Shown piece by piece: positions 8,379-17,253 of a stretch of 64,000 nucleotides of DNA. Location of the stretch: contig NZ_LMCF01000168.1 of NCBI RefSeq assembly GCF_001623075.1, positions 32,678-96,677 of the forward strand. Reading direction: 5' to 3'. Origin of the DNA: Pseudovibrio sp. Ad37 (GTDB lineage: Bacteria > Pseudomonadota > Alphaproteobacteria > Rhizobiales > Stappiaceae). A model generated the notes under the pieces. That model was not told the origin of the DNA and searched no databases. It was given only the letters and a program-made list of their open reading frames with translations. A program made the position numbers and the translations under genes. The number at the start of each line of letters is the position of its first letter. Positions within the stretch are counted from its first letter, which is position 1.

Positions 8379-10517
8379 GTGCAAAAAATCTTTCAAATGT
8401 TGTCAGGGAGAAATGATGTTCTCCTGGCATTTCTTTTGATCGCAATCGTATTCATGATGATCCTTCCGTTGCCGACGGTTCTCGTGGATACGCTCATTGC
8501 AATCAACCTGAGCCTTGCGGCGATCCTGCTGATGGCCGCGCTCTACCTGAAAGATGTTGTAGCCCTCTCAGCCTTTCCGTCTATCTTGCTTCTGACGACT
8601 CTCTTTCGCTTGTCTTTGTCCATCACGACGACCCGTCTGATCCTGCTTAAAGCCGATGCCGGTGAAATCATCGACACCTTCGGCAACTTTGTGGTTCAGG
8701 GCAATCTGGTCGTCGGTATCGTTATCTTCCTGATCCTGACCATCGTAAACTTTCTGGTGATCACCAAGGGATCTGAACGCGTGGCTGAAGTCTCTGCCCG
8801 TTTCTCCCTTGATGCGATGCCCGGCAAGCAGATGTCGATCGATTCCGACATGCGTGCTGGCCAGATCGAACTGGATGAAGCCAAGCGCCGCCGCACCAAG
8901 CTGGAAAAAGAAAGCCAGCTTTACGGTTCCATGGACGGCGCCATGAAGTTCGTAAAGGGCGATGCAATTGCAGGCCTGATCATCACCGCGGTTAACATCA
9001 TTGGCGGCGTCATCATCGGCACCTCCCAGCATGGCATGAGCGCTGTTGATGCTTTGGATCGTTACACCATTTTGACCATTGGTGATGGTCTGGTTGCTCA
9101 GATCCCGGCTCTGTTCATCTCCATCACAGCTGGTTTCATGGTCACCCGTGTAAGCACAGAAGATTCCAGCGACCTTGGATCTGACATTGCCAAACAGTTG
9201 AACAGTGAACCAAGGGCCCTCATGATTGCAGCGACAATCATGGTCGGCTTCGCGCTTATTCCTGGCTTCCCAACTTTCATCTTCTTGCTCCTTGCAGCAA
9301 TCTTTGGTTCTGTCTCTTTCTTCTCCATGCGAAAGACAAAGTCTCAGTCCGCGAGAAAGGACTCGCAGCAGCTCTCAGCCTTTGCGCCCGCCATAGCGCC
9401 TGAAGGCGAAGCTATGATGATGCCCGACGAGGACATGGCGACCGAGGTGGAAGCCGCCCAGGATCTGGCCATTACAATCACGGTTCCACTCATTGTCGAT
9501 ATCTCGTCCTCAGTCAGGTCCACACTCAACCCGAAGAAGCTCGACAGAGAAGTCGCAAAGGTGCGCAAAGCGCTCTATTTCGATCTCGGCGTCCCCTTCC
9601 CCGGCATCAAACTGCGCCTCAACGAAAGCCTGCCGGAAGGCGAGTACCGTATCCTCGTCAACGAAGTCCCTGTTGCCCGTGGCGCAGCACGTTCCGGCTA
9701 TTTCATTGCCCGCGAAACACCACCAAACCTCGCAATGTTCAACATTCCTTACGAGGAAGGCGACAGTTTCCTGCCAAACACCCCGTCCTTCTGGGTGAAC
9801 AACCGGCACTTTGAGCAAGCCACCCGCGCTGGTATTCAAACCCTGACACTGACCGGCATGCTCAGTCTGCATTTGGCTCATGTGCTTAAACAGCACGCCG
9901 CAGAGTTCCTCGGCATTCAGGAATGCATGTTCCTGCTCAAGCACATGGAAGGCGACTTTGACGAGCTGGTCCGCGAAGTAAACCGCGCCGTCCCTCTCAT
10001 CTCATTAGCCGATGTGCTCAAGCGTCTGGTCCGTGAGGACATCTCCATCCGTGATATGCGCACGATCCTGCAGGCTATCGTGGAATGGGGTCAGAAGGAA
10101 AAAGATCCGCTTATGTTGACGGAGCATATCCGCATGGCATTGAGCCGCTACATCACGCACAAATACTCTGCAGGTCAGCACATCATTCCGGCATACCTCA
10201 TCGATAAGGACATCGAAGATGAAGTGCGCGGTGCCATCAGGCAGACCAGCGGTGCCTCCTATCTGGCGCTTTCGCCGGATACACACCGCCAGCTCATCAC
10301 AGTTATGCGCAGCGCCATTGGCGATAATCTGGCACACAACGGCATCGCTCCGGTCATTCTGGTCCCAATGGATATCCGCCGTTTCTTCAGAAAAGTAATC
10401 GAGCGCGACTATGCCGATCTGGCTGTGCTGTCCTTCCAGGAACTGGCGCCAAACGCCAACATCCAGCCATTAGAGAAAATCAGTTTACGCGGCAAGGTTG
10501 GCACCCTACCAGCCTGA
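8379..10517 (+). CDS. sctV: T3SS export gate protein SctV
   Basis: Inner-membrane export gate of the injectisome, 712 residues, as expected for SctV/FlhA. The N-terminal half contains about eight transmembrane segments and the conserved FHIPEP-region block: F-P-S-I-L-L-L-T-T-L-F-R-L-S-L-S, then R-F-S-L-D-A-M-P-G-K-Q-M-S-I-D. The C-terminal half is the cytoplasmic ring domain that binds chaperones and gatekeeper. The GTG start at 8379 follows AGGAGCAGGA. Unlike the other export-apparatus genes it is on the plus strand, in a separate transcript with a CesT-like chaperone. Confidence 0.97.
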   Translation: MQKIFQMLSGRNDVLLAFLLIAIVFMMILPLPTVLVDTLIAINLSLAAILLMAALYLKDVVALSAFPSILLLTTLFRLSLSITTTRLILLKADAGEIIDTFGNFVVQGNLVVGIVIFLILTIVNFLVITKGSERVAEVSARFSLDAMPGKQMSIDSDMRAGQIELDEAKRRRTKLEKESQLYGSMDGAMKFVKGDAIAGLIITAVNIIGGVIIGTSQHGMSAVDALDRYTILTIGDGLVAQIPALFISITAGFMVTRVSTEDSSDLGSDIAKQLNSEPRALMIAATIMVGFALIPGFPTFIFLLLAAIFGSVSFFSMRKTKSQSARKDSQQLSAFAPAIAPEGEAMMMPDEDMATEVEAAQDLAITITVPLIVDISSSVRSTLNPKKLDREVAKVRKALYFDLGVPFPGIKLRLNESLPEGEYRILVNEVPVARGAARSGYFIARETPPNLAMFNIPYEEGDSFLPNTPSFWVNNRHFEQATRAGIQTLTLTGMLSLHLAHVLKQHAAEFLGIQECMFLLKHMEGDFDELVREVNRAVPLISLADVLKRLVREDISIRDMRTILQAIVEWGQKEKDPLMLTEHIRMALSRYITHKYSAGQHIIPAYLIDKDIEDEVRGAIRQTSGASYLALSPDTHRQLITVMRSAIGDNLAHNGIAPVILVPMDIRRFFRKVIERDYADLAVLSFQELAPNANIQPLEKISLRGKVGTLPA

Positions 10518-10559
10518 TCCCCGAATACCGCGTAAAATCTGCCCTTTGCCCGGGCAGTA

Positions 10560-10618
10560 AGGTGGAACCCGAATAACCATAATCAGAAGCCCCAACTTCG
10601 GGTCATCGGGTTCCACCT
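10560..10618. terminator. Bidirectional hairpin between convergent genes
   Basis: A perfect 13-bp inverted repeat, AGGTGGAACCCGA at 10560-10572 and TCGGGTTCCACCT at 10606-10618, separates the stop of sctV (plus) from the stop of the candidate effector (minus). It is well placed to terminate both transcripts, although it has no long T-tract. Confidence 0.6.
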
Positions 10619-10622
10619 GTTC

Positions 10623-11414
10623 TTAAAATGTTGGGAAGAAATCATCATCCTCGTTGATCTCAGCACCGTACTCCCCATCATCAAACTGAAAATCCTTATA
10701 ACCATCCTTTTCGGTCGCTCCAGCTTTTAGTCCCTCCTCCAGAACCTTAAAGGCATCGGCAACCTGATTTGCAGGATTTTTCCAGAATACGATCTGACCA
10801 AAAATCATTGCTTCTGAGTAGGTCCCTAAAGACGTAAGCACTTTTGCTGCATCATCTTTGTTGAATGGATTTCCGTCTGGTTTAATCAGTGCAAGGTGCA
10901 CGCCTTTTACCTTGGTGCCGTCTCGCACGGTAACACCGATGCAAGAACTGAAGCCGGTGAATTTGATTTCCCCTTCCCCGCATCCAACTTCTCGCTCAGC
11001 TATAGCCATGATATCCGCAGCCTCTTTCAAACTTCCATCTTCCGGCAGTATCAGATCTGGTTTGGAGACATCACCATGAACGGCAGGAACGTCTTCAGGC
11101 TTAGACGGCTCCTGAACTTCTGCTTCCACTTTTTCTTGAGCAGCTGTTTTCTCAGGCTCCGTGACGTCATCTTTAACCTGCTCATGGACGTCATCTGTCC
11201 CTTTTTCCTCGGCCTTTTCCTCGCTCTTAACGTGGTCCTGACCGACAGCTTCCACTTGGTCCTGAGAACCGACTTTCAGCTCCGGCTGGTCATCTCCCTC
11301 AGGCTGATCACCAGTCCCATCCGGCTCCTCATCAATAACCTGAGCAGGGGTTTCCGGGTTAACACCAATGTGTTTCAAAACATCAGTCGCCCATTTTTCA
11401 TGCTCAACACCCAT
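10623..11414 (-). CDS. Candidate T3SS effector with CNF1/CheD-like Cys-His deamidase motif
   Basis: A 263-residue hydrophilic protein not recognised as a named family. Residues 25-120 form a very acidic, low-complexity linker rich in E, D, P and V. Residues 125-225 look globular. Within this, F-S-S-C-I-G-V-T-V-R-D-G with Cys158, followed by K-V-K-G-V-H with His173, resembles the Cys and His of the CNF1/BLF1/CheD glutamine deamidase fold. The 15-residue Cys-His spacing is the one I recall for CNF1. It lies tail-to-tail with sctV inside the T3SS locus. The ATG at 11414 has GGAG upstream. Role as a secreted deamidase is inference; the unknown N-terminal part could carry the secretion signal. Confidence 0.5.
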   Translation of the reverse strand: MGVEHEKWATDVLKHIGVNPETPAQVIDEEPDGTGDQPEGDDQPELKVGSQDQVEAVGQDHVKSEEKAEEKGTDDVHEQVKDDVTEPEKTAAQEKVEAEVQEPSKPEDVPAVHGDVSKPDLILPEDGSLKEAADIMAIAEREVGCGEGEIKFTGFSSCIGVTVRDGTKVKGVHLALIKPDGNPFNKDDAAKVLTSLGTYSEAMIFGQIVFWKNPANQVADAFKVLEEGLKAGATEKDGYKDFQFDDGEYGAEINEDDDFFPTF

Positions 11415-11541
11415 GCTCGTTCTCCGAAAAGTTGCTCAAGCAATTCTCGCGGGCACACTTTAAATTCGCATGAAGGTGGAGCATCCATTTTTGTACTAAT
11501 CCAACCCAAGTCTCAGCATCCCCACACACAAGCACCAAAAG

Positions 11542-12041
11542 CACCGCATGACCTCTCATGCAGTGGTGAAGCTAAAATCCCGAGAAACGGGAGAGGCAAG
11601 GCGAGCAGGCAATACCTGCGCTACGTGTTAAATTAGTTTCTTCGGCATTGGCTGCTCGCCTCACCCGGGCGTTTTTGTATGAAACAAGGTCTCCACCGAA
11701 AGGCATTGGGAGCAGATGCCTACCCTTCAACGTGAGGCCTTACAAAACACAAGGCTTTGCTTCGAATCTCACAGTCAGGGCAGTTGCTGTAAAGGACACT
11801 TTGACTTGTCCCTGACAGCAGCAGCTGCCAGTGTAGACGCCCATCGGGTGACCAGCTTCCGCTTGGTCCCTGCACTAAAGACTTTCAAGGGGTGTTTCAA
11901 CGGACCCGCCGGAGGATGCGTTATGTCTTCCGGTAGCCCCGCCCAGCCCACGTCACACTGACGGTCGCTCCGCCAGCTGCCCGTGTACGTGGACACGAGA
12001 TAATCTTAGGGCTGGCGGAACCAAGGGGAATAAGTTTTTTT
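11542..12041 (+). ncRNA. Candidate structured RNA region (chain of hairpins, unrecognised)
   Basis: No credible gene lies here, but consecutive inverted repeats do. TCCCG/CGGGA is at 11578-11592. AGGCGAGCA/TGCTCGCCT is at 11599-11661. AGGCAT/ATGCCT is at 11701-11721. GTGAGGCCTT with AAGGC and CTCAC is at 11732-11772. A 16-bp interrupted stem is at 11779-11829. GACCAGC/GCTTGGTC is at 11850-11868, CCGGAGGA/TCTTCCGG at 11909-11933 and TCCGCCAGC/GCTGGCGGA at 11969-12019. T-runs at 11672-11676 and 12034-12041 favour plus-strand transcription, possibly as two RNAs. I could not match tmRNA, RNase P, SRP or 6S signatures. Confidence 0.4.
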
Positions 12042-12058
12042 GATGCAAACGCGATAAA

Positions 12059-12976
12059 CTAAGGCATCAACCGCTCAAGAAACGGAGCAACAACCGGGCC
12101 CCAGATTTTAGGACCCTCATCCCTCAGGAAGAGATCATGACCGTTCTCGCCCTCAAGCGGCAAAATGGCAAGCTCTTGCTTTGCATCACTTTCTGATGTG
12201 TAGGCCTCAAAAAATGACCTGGCCAACATCGGGCTATAGTACTCTTCGTTCTCCGCATAAACCCAGAGTGTTGGTAGCGTTGTCCCAGCCCCAAACATCC
12301 TGAAACCTTGTTCTGCCTGTTCTAAATCCCGCGCACTATAATCATCTATTGCCACTGCCCCCGGTGCGAAAGCGATGACACCGCGAACACCATTTGGAGC
12401 CTTCCGAGACGTGGCTAATACGCTGTTCCCACCTGCAGAAAATCCGAGAAGGACAACATGATCAGCAACCACAAACGGCTGATCCTGAAAGTAACGCACT
12501 GAACTATTGATATCATGAACGCGCTCCTCAAGGACCTTTATGAAACCGTCTGAATCCCCATCCTCAACAACAGAACGCTGCCCCTCGGAACGTCCGTAGC
12601 CTCTGCGAATAACAACAGCAACAGCGTATCCTCGCGCAAGAAACCACCTGATTGCAGCGTCAGGACGGAAATCATAAGGACCATCACGAGGAGCATTCCG
12701 AGCCGCCCCATGAGTAAAGACCGCCAGCGGAAAAGGCCCTTCCCCATCAGGTTGGAAGGTGGTCGCATCCAAAGTGATCGTCCTACTGCCGTCTTCCAAC
12801 TCAACTGGAACCCGCCAAATCTGCATATTCAGTTCACCAAGTGGCTCACTGATGGGACCACCCTTTTGATGAGGCGATTGCGCCAAAGAGGCTTGCGCGA
12901 AAAACAAGAAAACCAAAACGAACAAACTGGTGATGAAACCCGAGACCACGTCCCGCTTATTGAGCCTATAAAACAT
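12059..12976 (-). CDS. Secreted alpha/beta hydrolase (dienelactone hydrolase/peptidase-like)
   Basis: A 305-residue exported hydrolase. The signal peptide has a long hydrophobic stretch at residues 13-31, ending A-S-L-A-Q. The alpha/beta fold markers are F-T-H-G-A-A-R (oxyanion strand) at about residue 87, R-R-G-Y-G-R-S-E-G at about 124, and the nucleophile elbow G-F-S-A-G-G with Ser180. The likely histidine is in G-E-N-G-H-D-L-F near the C-terminus. GAGGG precedes the ATG. It sits inside the T3SS region but has no recognisable secretion partner; the substrate is unknown. Confidence 0.85.
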   Translation of the reverse strand: MFYRLNKRDVVSGFITSLFVLVFLFFAQASLAQSPHQKGGPISEPLGELNMQIWRVPVELEDGSRTITLDATTFQPDGEGPFPLAVFTHGAARNAPRDGPYDFRPDAAIRWFLARGYAVAVVIRRGYGRSEGQRSVVEDGDSDGFIKVLEERVHDINSSVRYFQDQPFVVADHVVLLGFSAGGNSVLATSRKAPNGVRGVIAFAPGAVAIDDYSARDLEQAEQGFRMFGAGTTLPTLWVYAENEEYYSPMLARSFFEAYTSESDAKQELAILPLEGENGHDLFLRDEGPKIWGPVVAPFLERLMP

Positions 12977-13130
12977 CTTGCCCTCATTTGAATTACAATT
13001 GCATTACAATACAATTACAAATGAAGCACGATTCCCACACAACTGCAAGCTGGATTATTGAAGACATAAAAACGAGGAAATGTAGGACTTGGGGCGCTTC
13101 TCGGAACATTGATGAAACGACAGCGTATCT

Positions 13131-13182
13131 CCGAAAAGTGGAAACCGGTTTTCGGATAAAGATACGCAAAAACAAAGACTAA
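13131..13182. repeat. Interspersed palindromic element (CCGAAAA...TTTTCGG type)
   Basis: CCGAAAA at 13131-13137 and TTTTCGG at 13149-13155 flank GTGGAAACCGG, followed by AAAGATACGCAAAAACAAAGACT. I remember similar short palindromes with this core as dispersed intergenic elements in Rhizobiales genomes. It lies between the hydrolase and sctU, overlapping a doubtful 53-codon ORF at 13021-13182. Confidence 0.5.
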
Positions 13183-13218
13183 AACAGTTCATGTGTTTCA
13201 GCTTAAATGCGAACTGCT

Positions 13219-14352
13219 TTAGTTCAGCGGCTCATCGCCGTTCTTCTTCTCGTGTTCCAGATCAATCACACCGCGTTCAAGCGGGCCGTTGTAAAGGATG
13301 TCTTTGTTTTTATCGATCCAGACGAGAATTTCGGCAACAGCCGCAAACATGTCTTGCGGAACGAGCTCTTCAATCTCCACTTCCGCATGCAGCATACGAG
13401 CAAGCTTTACATTGGCAAAAATTGGCACGCCTGCCGCCTCAGCTTCTGTACGCATCTTAAGCGCAGTCAGATCAAGCCCTTTTGCCACCACCAATGGTAC
13501 AGCAACCTCGTCGGGGCGATAGGATATGGCAACCGCGTAGTGCGTCGGATTAACCACAACAGCACTGGCTTTACGGGTGTTCTCAAGATTGTCGCTCATG
13601 AGAATTTCCTGAGAAATCCGCTTACGTTGCCCTTTAATTTCAGGACTGCCCTCGGACTCTTTATGTTCCCGTTTCACCTCTTCCTTCGTCATCTTCAGGC
13701 TCTTGATGTGAGTGTGCTTCTGGAACATGAAATCAAGGATCGCCACGCCAACAAAGGCCAGAAACGATATCCCGAGGATCAGTTTCATAATCGCACCACT
13801 GATATTAGCGATGCAGGGAATGCCGCAGGAGAGCGAGTTGATGTAAGCACCAATCGCGTACTTCACGGTGAAGTAGAGCATGGTGCTGAGCAGGGCGATC
13901 TTCAGGATGGATTTGAGAACCTGCACCACCTGCTTCATGGAAAAGATGCGCTTAAACCCTTCGCCTGGACTGATCTTGCTCAGCTTGGGCATGATACTGT
14001 CAACGGCCCAGAGAAAGCCAAACTGTACAAAATTCCCAAAGATCCCTGCCGCAATAGCAACACCAATCAGCGGCAGCACAATGTCCATGAAGGTCGAAAA
14101 AACACCAAATACCCCCTCTCCGGCGGAAGAAGAAAAGTCTCGCCGTGCCGCCAGACTGGCCATGTCATCCATCAGGCCAACCAACTTGGAGAAATTTCGG
14201 TCCCACGCAAACCAGAGATAAGCAATCACCGCGAACAGCGAGATGGTGGTTGTGACCTCAGTACTCTTGGCCACCTGCCCTTTTTCACGAGATTCACGTT
14301 CTCGTTTGGGGGTGGGAAGTTCGGTTTTTTCACCAGAAGTCTCCCCACTCAT
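13219..14352 (-). CDS. sctU: T3SS export apparatus switch protein SctU
   Basis: Inner-membrane switch protein that changes substrate class after needle completion, 377 residues. It starts in the family style (M-S-G-E-T-S-G-E-K-T-E-L-P-T-P-K) and has four transmembrane helices up to about residue 210. The cytoplasmic domain carries the autocleavage motif N-P-T-H at residues 268-271, followed by Y-A-V-A-I-S-Y. The start overlaps the sctT stop by four bases. It is the last gene of the long minus-strand export operon. Confidence 0.97.
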   Translation of the reverse strand: MSGETSGEKTELPTPKRERESREKGQVAKSTEVTTTISLFAVIAYLWFAWDRNFSKLVGLMDDMASLAARRDFSSSAGEGVFGVFSTFMDIVLPLIGVAIAAGIFGNFVQFGFLWAVDSIMPKLSKISPGEGFKRIFSMKQVVQVLKSILKIALLSTMLYFTVKYAIGAYINSLSCGIPCIANISGAIMKLILGISFLAFVGVAILDFMFQKHTHIKSLKMTKEEVKREHKESEGSPEIKGQRKRISQEILMSDNLENTRKASAVVVNPTHYAVAISYRPDEVAVPLVVAKGLDLTALKMRTEAEAAGVPIFANVKLARMLHAEVEIEELVPQDMFAAVAEILVWIDKNKDILYNGPLERGVIDLEHEKKNGDEPLN

Positions 14353-15191
14353 GGACGGACCTCAAGCTTTTGATCCTGATAGATGTCCTTGCCTTTTTCA
14401 AAGATCCCGAAGATCTCATCCGTAAACAGCTTCAGCTCAATCTGGTGCTCGGCAGCTTCTGGCAGCAGGAATGACAGATAGAACGTCAGCAGAATGACGG
14501 CCACACCACTCTTGATCGGCATAGCAAGAATGAACACCTGAATTTGCGGATCAAACCGGCTGATAATCGCCAGCGCAAATTCTGCGAGGAACATCAGGAT
14601 CACCAATGGTGCAGCCATGACAAACATCAGGCGCATCGCATTGTCGAAGATCGACAGGATCAACTCCGGAAAATCCTCTGACAGAACCGGAATAAACTCT
14701 GTCACCGGAAAGATCATGTAGGAGTTATAAACCAGTGTCAGGATGAAGAAGAACCCTGGCGTCAGGAAGAGATAGAGAATGAACGCACGGGAGAACAAAT
14801 CCCCGACGGGCGAGCTCTCGTTCCCCAGCATCGGATCAATACTGGAGGCAACCGCAGCACCGCGCTGGTTGTCAATCAACGTCCCGGCGGACTGCACAGC
14901 CCAAAGCAGACAAGAGATCGTATAGCCAATCAGAAACCCGATGGCATACTCCTTGAAGAAGTAGACAACAAACATCGATCCGGTTGGCGAAAACCCGTCC
15001 ACGTACTGCAGGTTATAAGGGTACAGCGGGATCGCAATCACCATCACAACCACATTACGCGCCATGCGCGACATCAACGTGGCATTGAAGATCTGTGATG
15101 TTGCAAACACCGCAAAAATGCGCGGAAACGTCAGCAACAAAACAAGAAATGCATCACGATGGACTGTGGTGATCTCCGCAAGCAGGTTCAT
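14349..15191 (-). CDS. sctT: T3SS export apparatus protein SctT
   Basis: Integral membrane component of the SctRST export pore (FliR family), 280 residues with about six hydrophobic segments. Recognisable blocks are the N-terminal L-L-L-T-F-P-R-I-F-A-V-F-A and the central segment with G-N-E-S-S-P-V-G-D-L-F. It begins 5 bp after sctS and is translationally coupled to sctU. Confidence 0.95.
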   Translation of the reverse strand: MNLLAEITTVHRDAFLVLLLTFPRIFAVFATSQIFNATLMSRMARNVVVMVIAIPLYPYNLQYVDGFSPTGSMFVVYFFKEYAIGFLIGYTISCLLWAVQSAGTLIDNQRGAAVASSIDPMLGNESSPVGDLFSRAFILYLFLTPGFFFILTLVYNSYMIFPVTEFIPVLSEDFPELILSIFDNAMRLMFVMAAPLVILMFLAEFALAIISRFDPQIQVFILAMPIKSGVAVILLTFYLSFLLPEAAEHQIELKLFTDEIFGIFEKGKDIYQDQKLEVRP

Positions 15192-15196
15192 TGGCG

Positions 15197-15466
15197 TTAC
15201 CTGACCAATGTCGGGAAATCATCAAACAAAGCCTGCGTAAAGCCAATGGTCTCCGAGCCAAGAAAGCTGGACATCATGAACAGCGTCAGCGCCACGGCGA
15301 TCAGCTTGACCCCAAACTGGATTGTCTGCTCCTGCATCTGCGTCAAAGCCTGCAACAGCGACACAGCAAGGCCGACAAGCGAGGCAACAATGATTGGCGG
15401 CAAAGACAGCATCATCACAAGGATCATCGCCTCGGAAATGCGGTAGACGGCGTCTTCAGGGGACAT
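15197..15466 (-). CDS. sctS: T3SS export apparatus protein SctS
   Basis: Small FliQ-family pore subunit, 89 residues with two transmembrane helices. The conserved L-S-L-P-P-I-I-V-A-S-L-V-G-L-A-V-S-L-L-Q segment is followed by A-L-T-Q-M-Q-E-Q-T-I, the family's most diagnostic stretch. It lies between sctR and sctT. Confidence 0.96.
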   Translation of the reverse strand: MSPEDAVYRISEAMILVMMLSLPPIIVASLVGLAVSLLQALTQMQEQTIQFGVKLIAVALTLFMMSSFLGSETIGFTQALFDDFPTLVR

Positions 15467-15490
15467 AAGCTACTCCTCTCACATTTCCGG

Positions 15491-16141
15491 CTAAACGTAG
15501 GTCTTGATGAGACCGAGGATCAGACGCGACCACCCATCCACCGCCACAAACAAGAACAGTTTAAACGGCAGGGAAATCGTCAGCGGCGACACCATCATCA
15601 TGCCCATGGCAAGCAGGATGTTGGAAACAACAAGGTCAATAGCAAGGAACGGCAGATACAGCAGGAACCCGATCTCAAAGGCCTCACGCAACTGCGAAAC
15701 GGTATAGGCCGGCAGCAGAATTGCGATGCTGTCCTCTGTCATACTTGCGGAAATATCAGCAGGCCACAACTGACGGGACGCTTCAAGGAAGAACGCCTTT
15801 TCCTTGCTGTCCGCATGTTTGGCCAGAAAATCTTCAAGCGGCCCCTTGGCAGCAACAAAGGTACTCTTCATCTCCTCCACCGTGGTGATGGAGAGGTTTC
15901 CTTGCTCTACAATCTCAAATGTCTGCAAAAAAACCGGCAGCATGATGTAGCCGGACAAAATGATAGCCAGCGCATTCAACGCCATATTAGGCGGAATTTG
16001 CTGCACGCCAAGCGCGTTTCGCACCAGCAGCAGCACCACCGAAAGCTTGATAAAGGATGTGGCGACAATGGCCAGAAACGGAACAAGGGCCACAACCACA
16101 AGCACTAATATGAGCGAGAATGGATCAGACGTCATCAGCAA
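15491..16141 (-). CDS. sctR: T3SS export apparatus protein SctR
   Basis: FliP-family core subunit of the export pore, 216 residues. Conserved blocks include A-T-S-F-I-K-L-S-V-V-L-L-L-V-R-N-A-L-G, Q-Q-I-P-P-N near residue 48, and the C-terminal V-S-N-I-L-L-A-M-G-M-M-M-V-S-P. The usual signal-anchor N-terminus is present; the start could be the first or third codon. Confidence 0.96.
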   Translation of the reverse strand: MLMTSDPFSLILVLVVVALVPFLAIVATSFIKLSVVLLLVRNALGVQQIPPNMALNALAIILSGYIMLPVFLQTFEIVEQGNLSITTVEEMKSTFVAAKGPLEDFLAKHADSKEKAFFLEASRQLWPADISASMTEDSIAILLPAYTVSQLREAFEIGFLLYLPFLAIDLVVSNILLAMGMMMVSPLTISLPFKLFLFVAVDGWSRLILGLIKTYV

Positions 16142-16206
16142 ATCTCAGATTGGGCACCTTTGGGCACCTCTGGTTATGTTAGGCTTTGGCGTGACCGAAA
16201 GCAGTT

Positions 16207-17253
16207 TTAAAGGCCGGTGCCCTGGTCCGTTTTGGAAATGCGCAGTGCGACCCGCTCATCAATCTGCACCAGATGCCCCTTGGCAATGCGCTTGCCCGCA
16301 GCTCGCACATAAACCGGTGTCTCTTCATTGAGTGCAGGCACATCAATGTTCACCAGCGATCCCGCCGCCCAGCTTTCCAGCTCGGCAATAGAGATCTCGC
16401 GCTCATCAACTTCAAACCGCACCGGCACTGTCATCTGCGACAGATCAATGGAGCCGATTTCCTCAGCACCACTCGCCTGCTCTGCATTCGCTTCTTCGGT
16501 TAGCTCACTCATACCGTTCACACTCTCAATTCGTTCGCAGCCCCATCCCTGCTCAACCAGCACCAGATGATGGCGGCTCAGCGGCCCGTCCACAGTGATC
16601 CGTTGCCCTAGCGCGGGCGCATCCAACACCACCAGATCCCCAATGCACAGACTGGAAACCTCAGCGGTTGGCAACGGCGCTTCACACAGCGTCAGGCAGA
16701 TGGAGGTATTCAACTGTTCACGCACGGCACGCCATGCAGGCTGCGCGGTCAGTGGCAAATCTCCAAGAAAACCGGAGAGCGCGTCAGGCCGCACGCCAAC
16801 TTTGGCCAGCACAGGAGCACCGCCAATTTCGCCATACCGGACAGCAAACCAGCTCAGTTGCTCCAGGTCACGCGCTGGCAACAAGACAGATACAGCCTGC
16901 AACGGCAGCTCACTCTGGATCTTCGCAAAATCAGCAGGCAATTCATTGCGCAAGTTAGAAACAATGCCTTCAACCAGAGCATTGCGAAGTCCGTCTTCCA
17001 GCTCAAGAACATCCGCATAAGCGAGCGGCACATTCAGCTGTGCAGCAAACGGAAAGTCCTCAAGCACCAGCAGAGCCGTCGCACCAGAAACACTGCGCAG
17101 AATACAGCCCTGCGCAAAAGCGGAAGGCGCTTCACTCACCTGAAAATTCAGCGTGTGCGTGCTCTCAACCGTAATGTCCTGCTCCGCGTAGCTCAAAGCT
17201 GCGTTCCAGTAGGCCAACGGGTCTGTTTTGGATTGATAATTCAAGGATGTCAT
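16207..17253 (-). CDS. sctQ: T3SS sorting platform (C-ring) protein SctQ
   Basis: Cytoplasmic sorting platform component of the SpoA/FliN-FliM family, 348 residues. The C-terminal 75 residues form the typical SpoA domain (L-S-Q-M-T-V-P-V-R-F-E-V ... L-V-N-I-D-V-P). A second, divergent SpoA-like region occurs around residues 170-235 ending G-W-G-C-E-R. The N-terminal half is poorly conserved, as usual for SctQ. It overlaps sctP by four bases. A separate C-terminal product from an internal start is possible, as in other systems, but no strong internal ribosome binding site was seen. Confidence 0.9.
   Translation of the reverse strand: MTSLNYQSKTDPLAYWNAALSYAEQDITVESTHTLNFQVSEAPSAFAQGCILRSVSGATALLVLEDFPFAAQLNVPLAYADVLELEDGLRNALVEGIVSNLRNELPADFAKIQSELPLQAVSVLLPARDLEQLSWFAVRYGEIGGAPVLAKVGVRPDALSGFLGDLPLTAQPAWRAVREQLNTSICLTLCEAPLPTAEVSSLCIGDLVVLDAPALGQRITVDGPLSRHHLVLVEQGWGCERIESVNGMSELTEEANAEQASGAEEIGSIDLSQMTVPVRFEVDEREISIAELESWAAGSLVNIDVPALNEETPVYVRAAGKRIAKGHLVQIDERVALRISKTDQGTGL

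Noticed and set aside
11716..11996. Short frames on both strands within the hairpin region
   Set aside because: Without ribosome binding sites, with atypical composition, and overlapping strong inverted repeats.
11542..12041. Known housekeeping RNA (tmRNA, RNase P, SRP or 6S) as explanation of the hairpins
   Set aside because: I could not find the conserved cores I recall for these RNAs (for example the RNase P GAGGAAAGTC block or a tmRNA tag starting Ala-Asn-Asp).
12988..13182. Small plus-strand ORF of 53-64 codons
   Set aside because: Its second half is the palindromic repeat, and no convincing ribosome binding site precedes it; left as repeat only.
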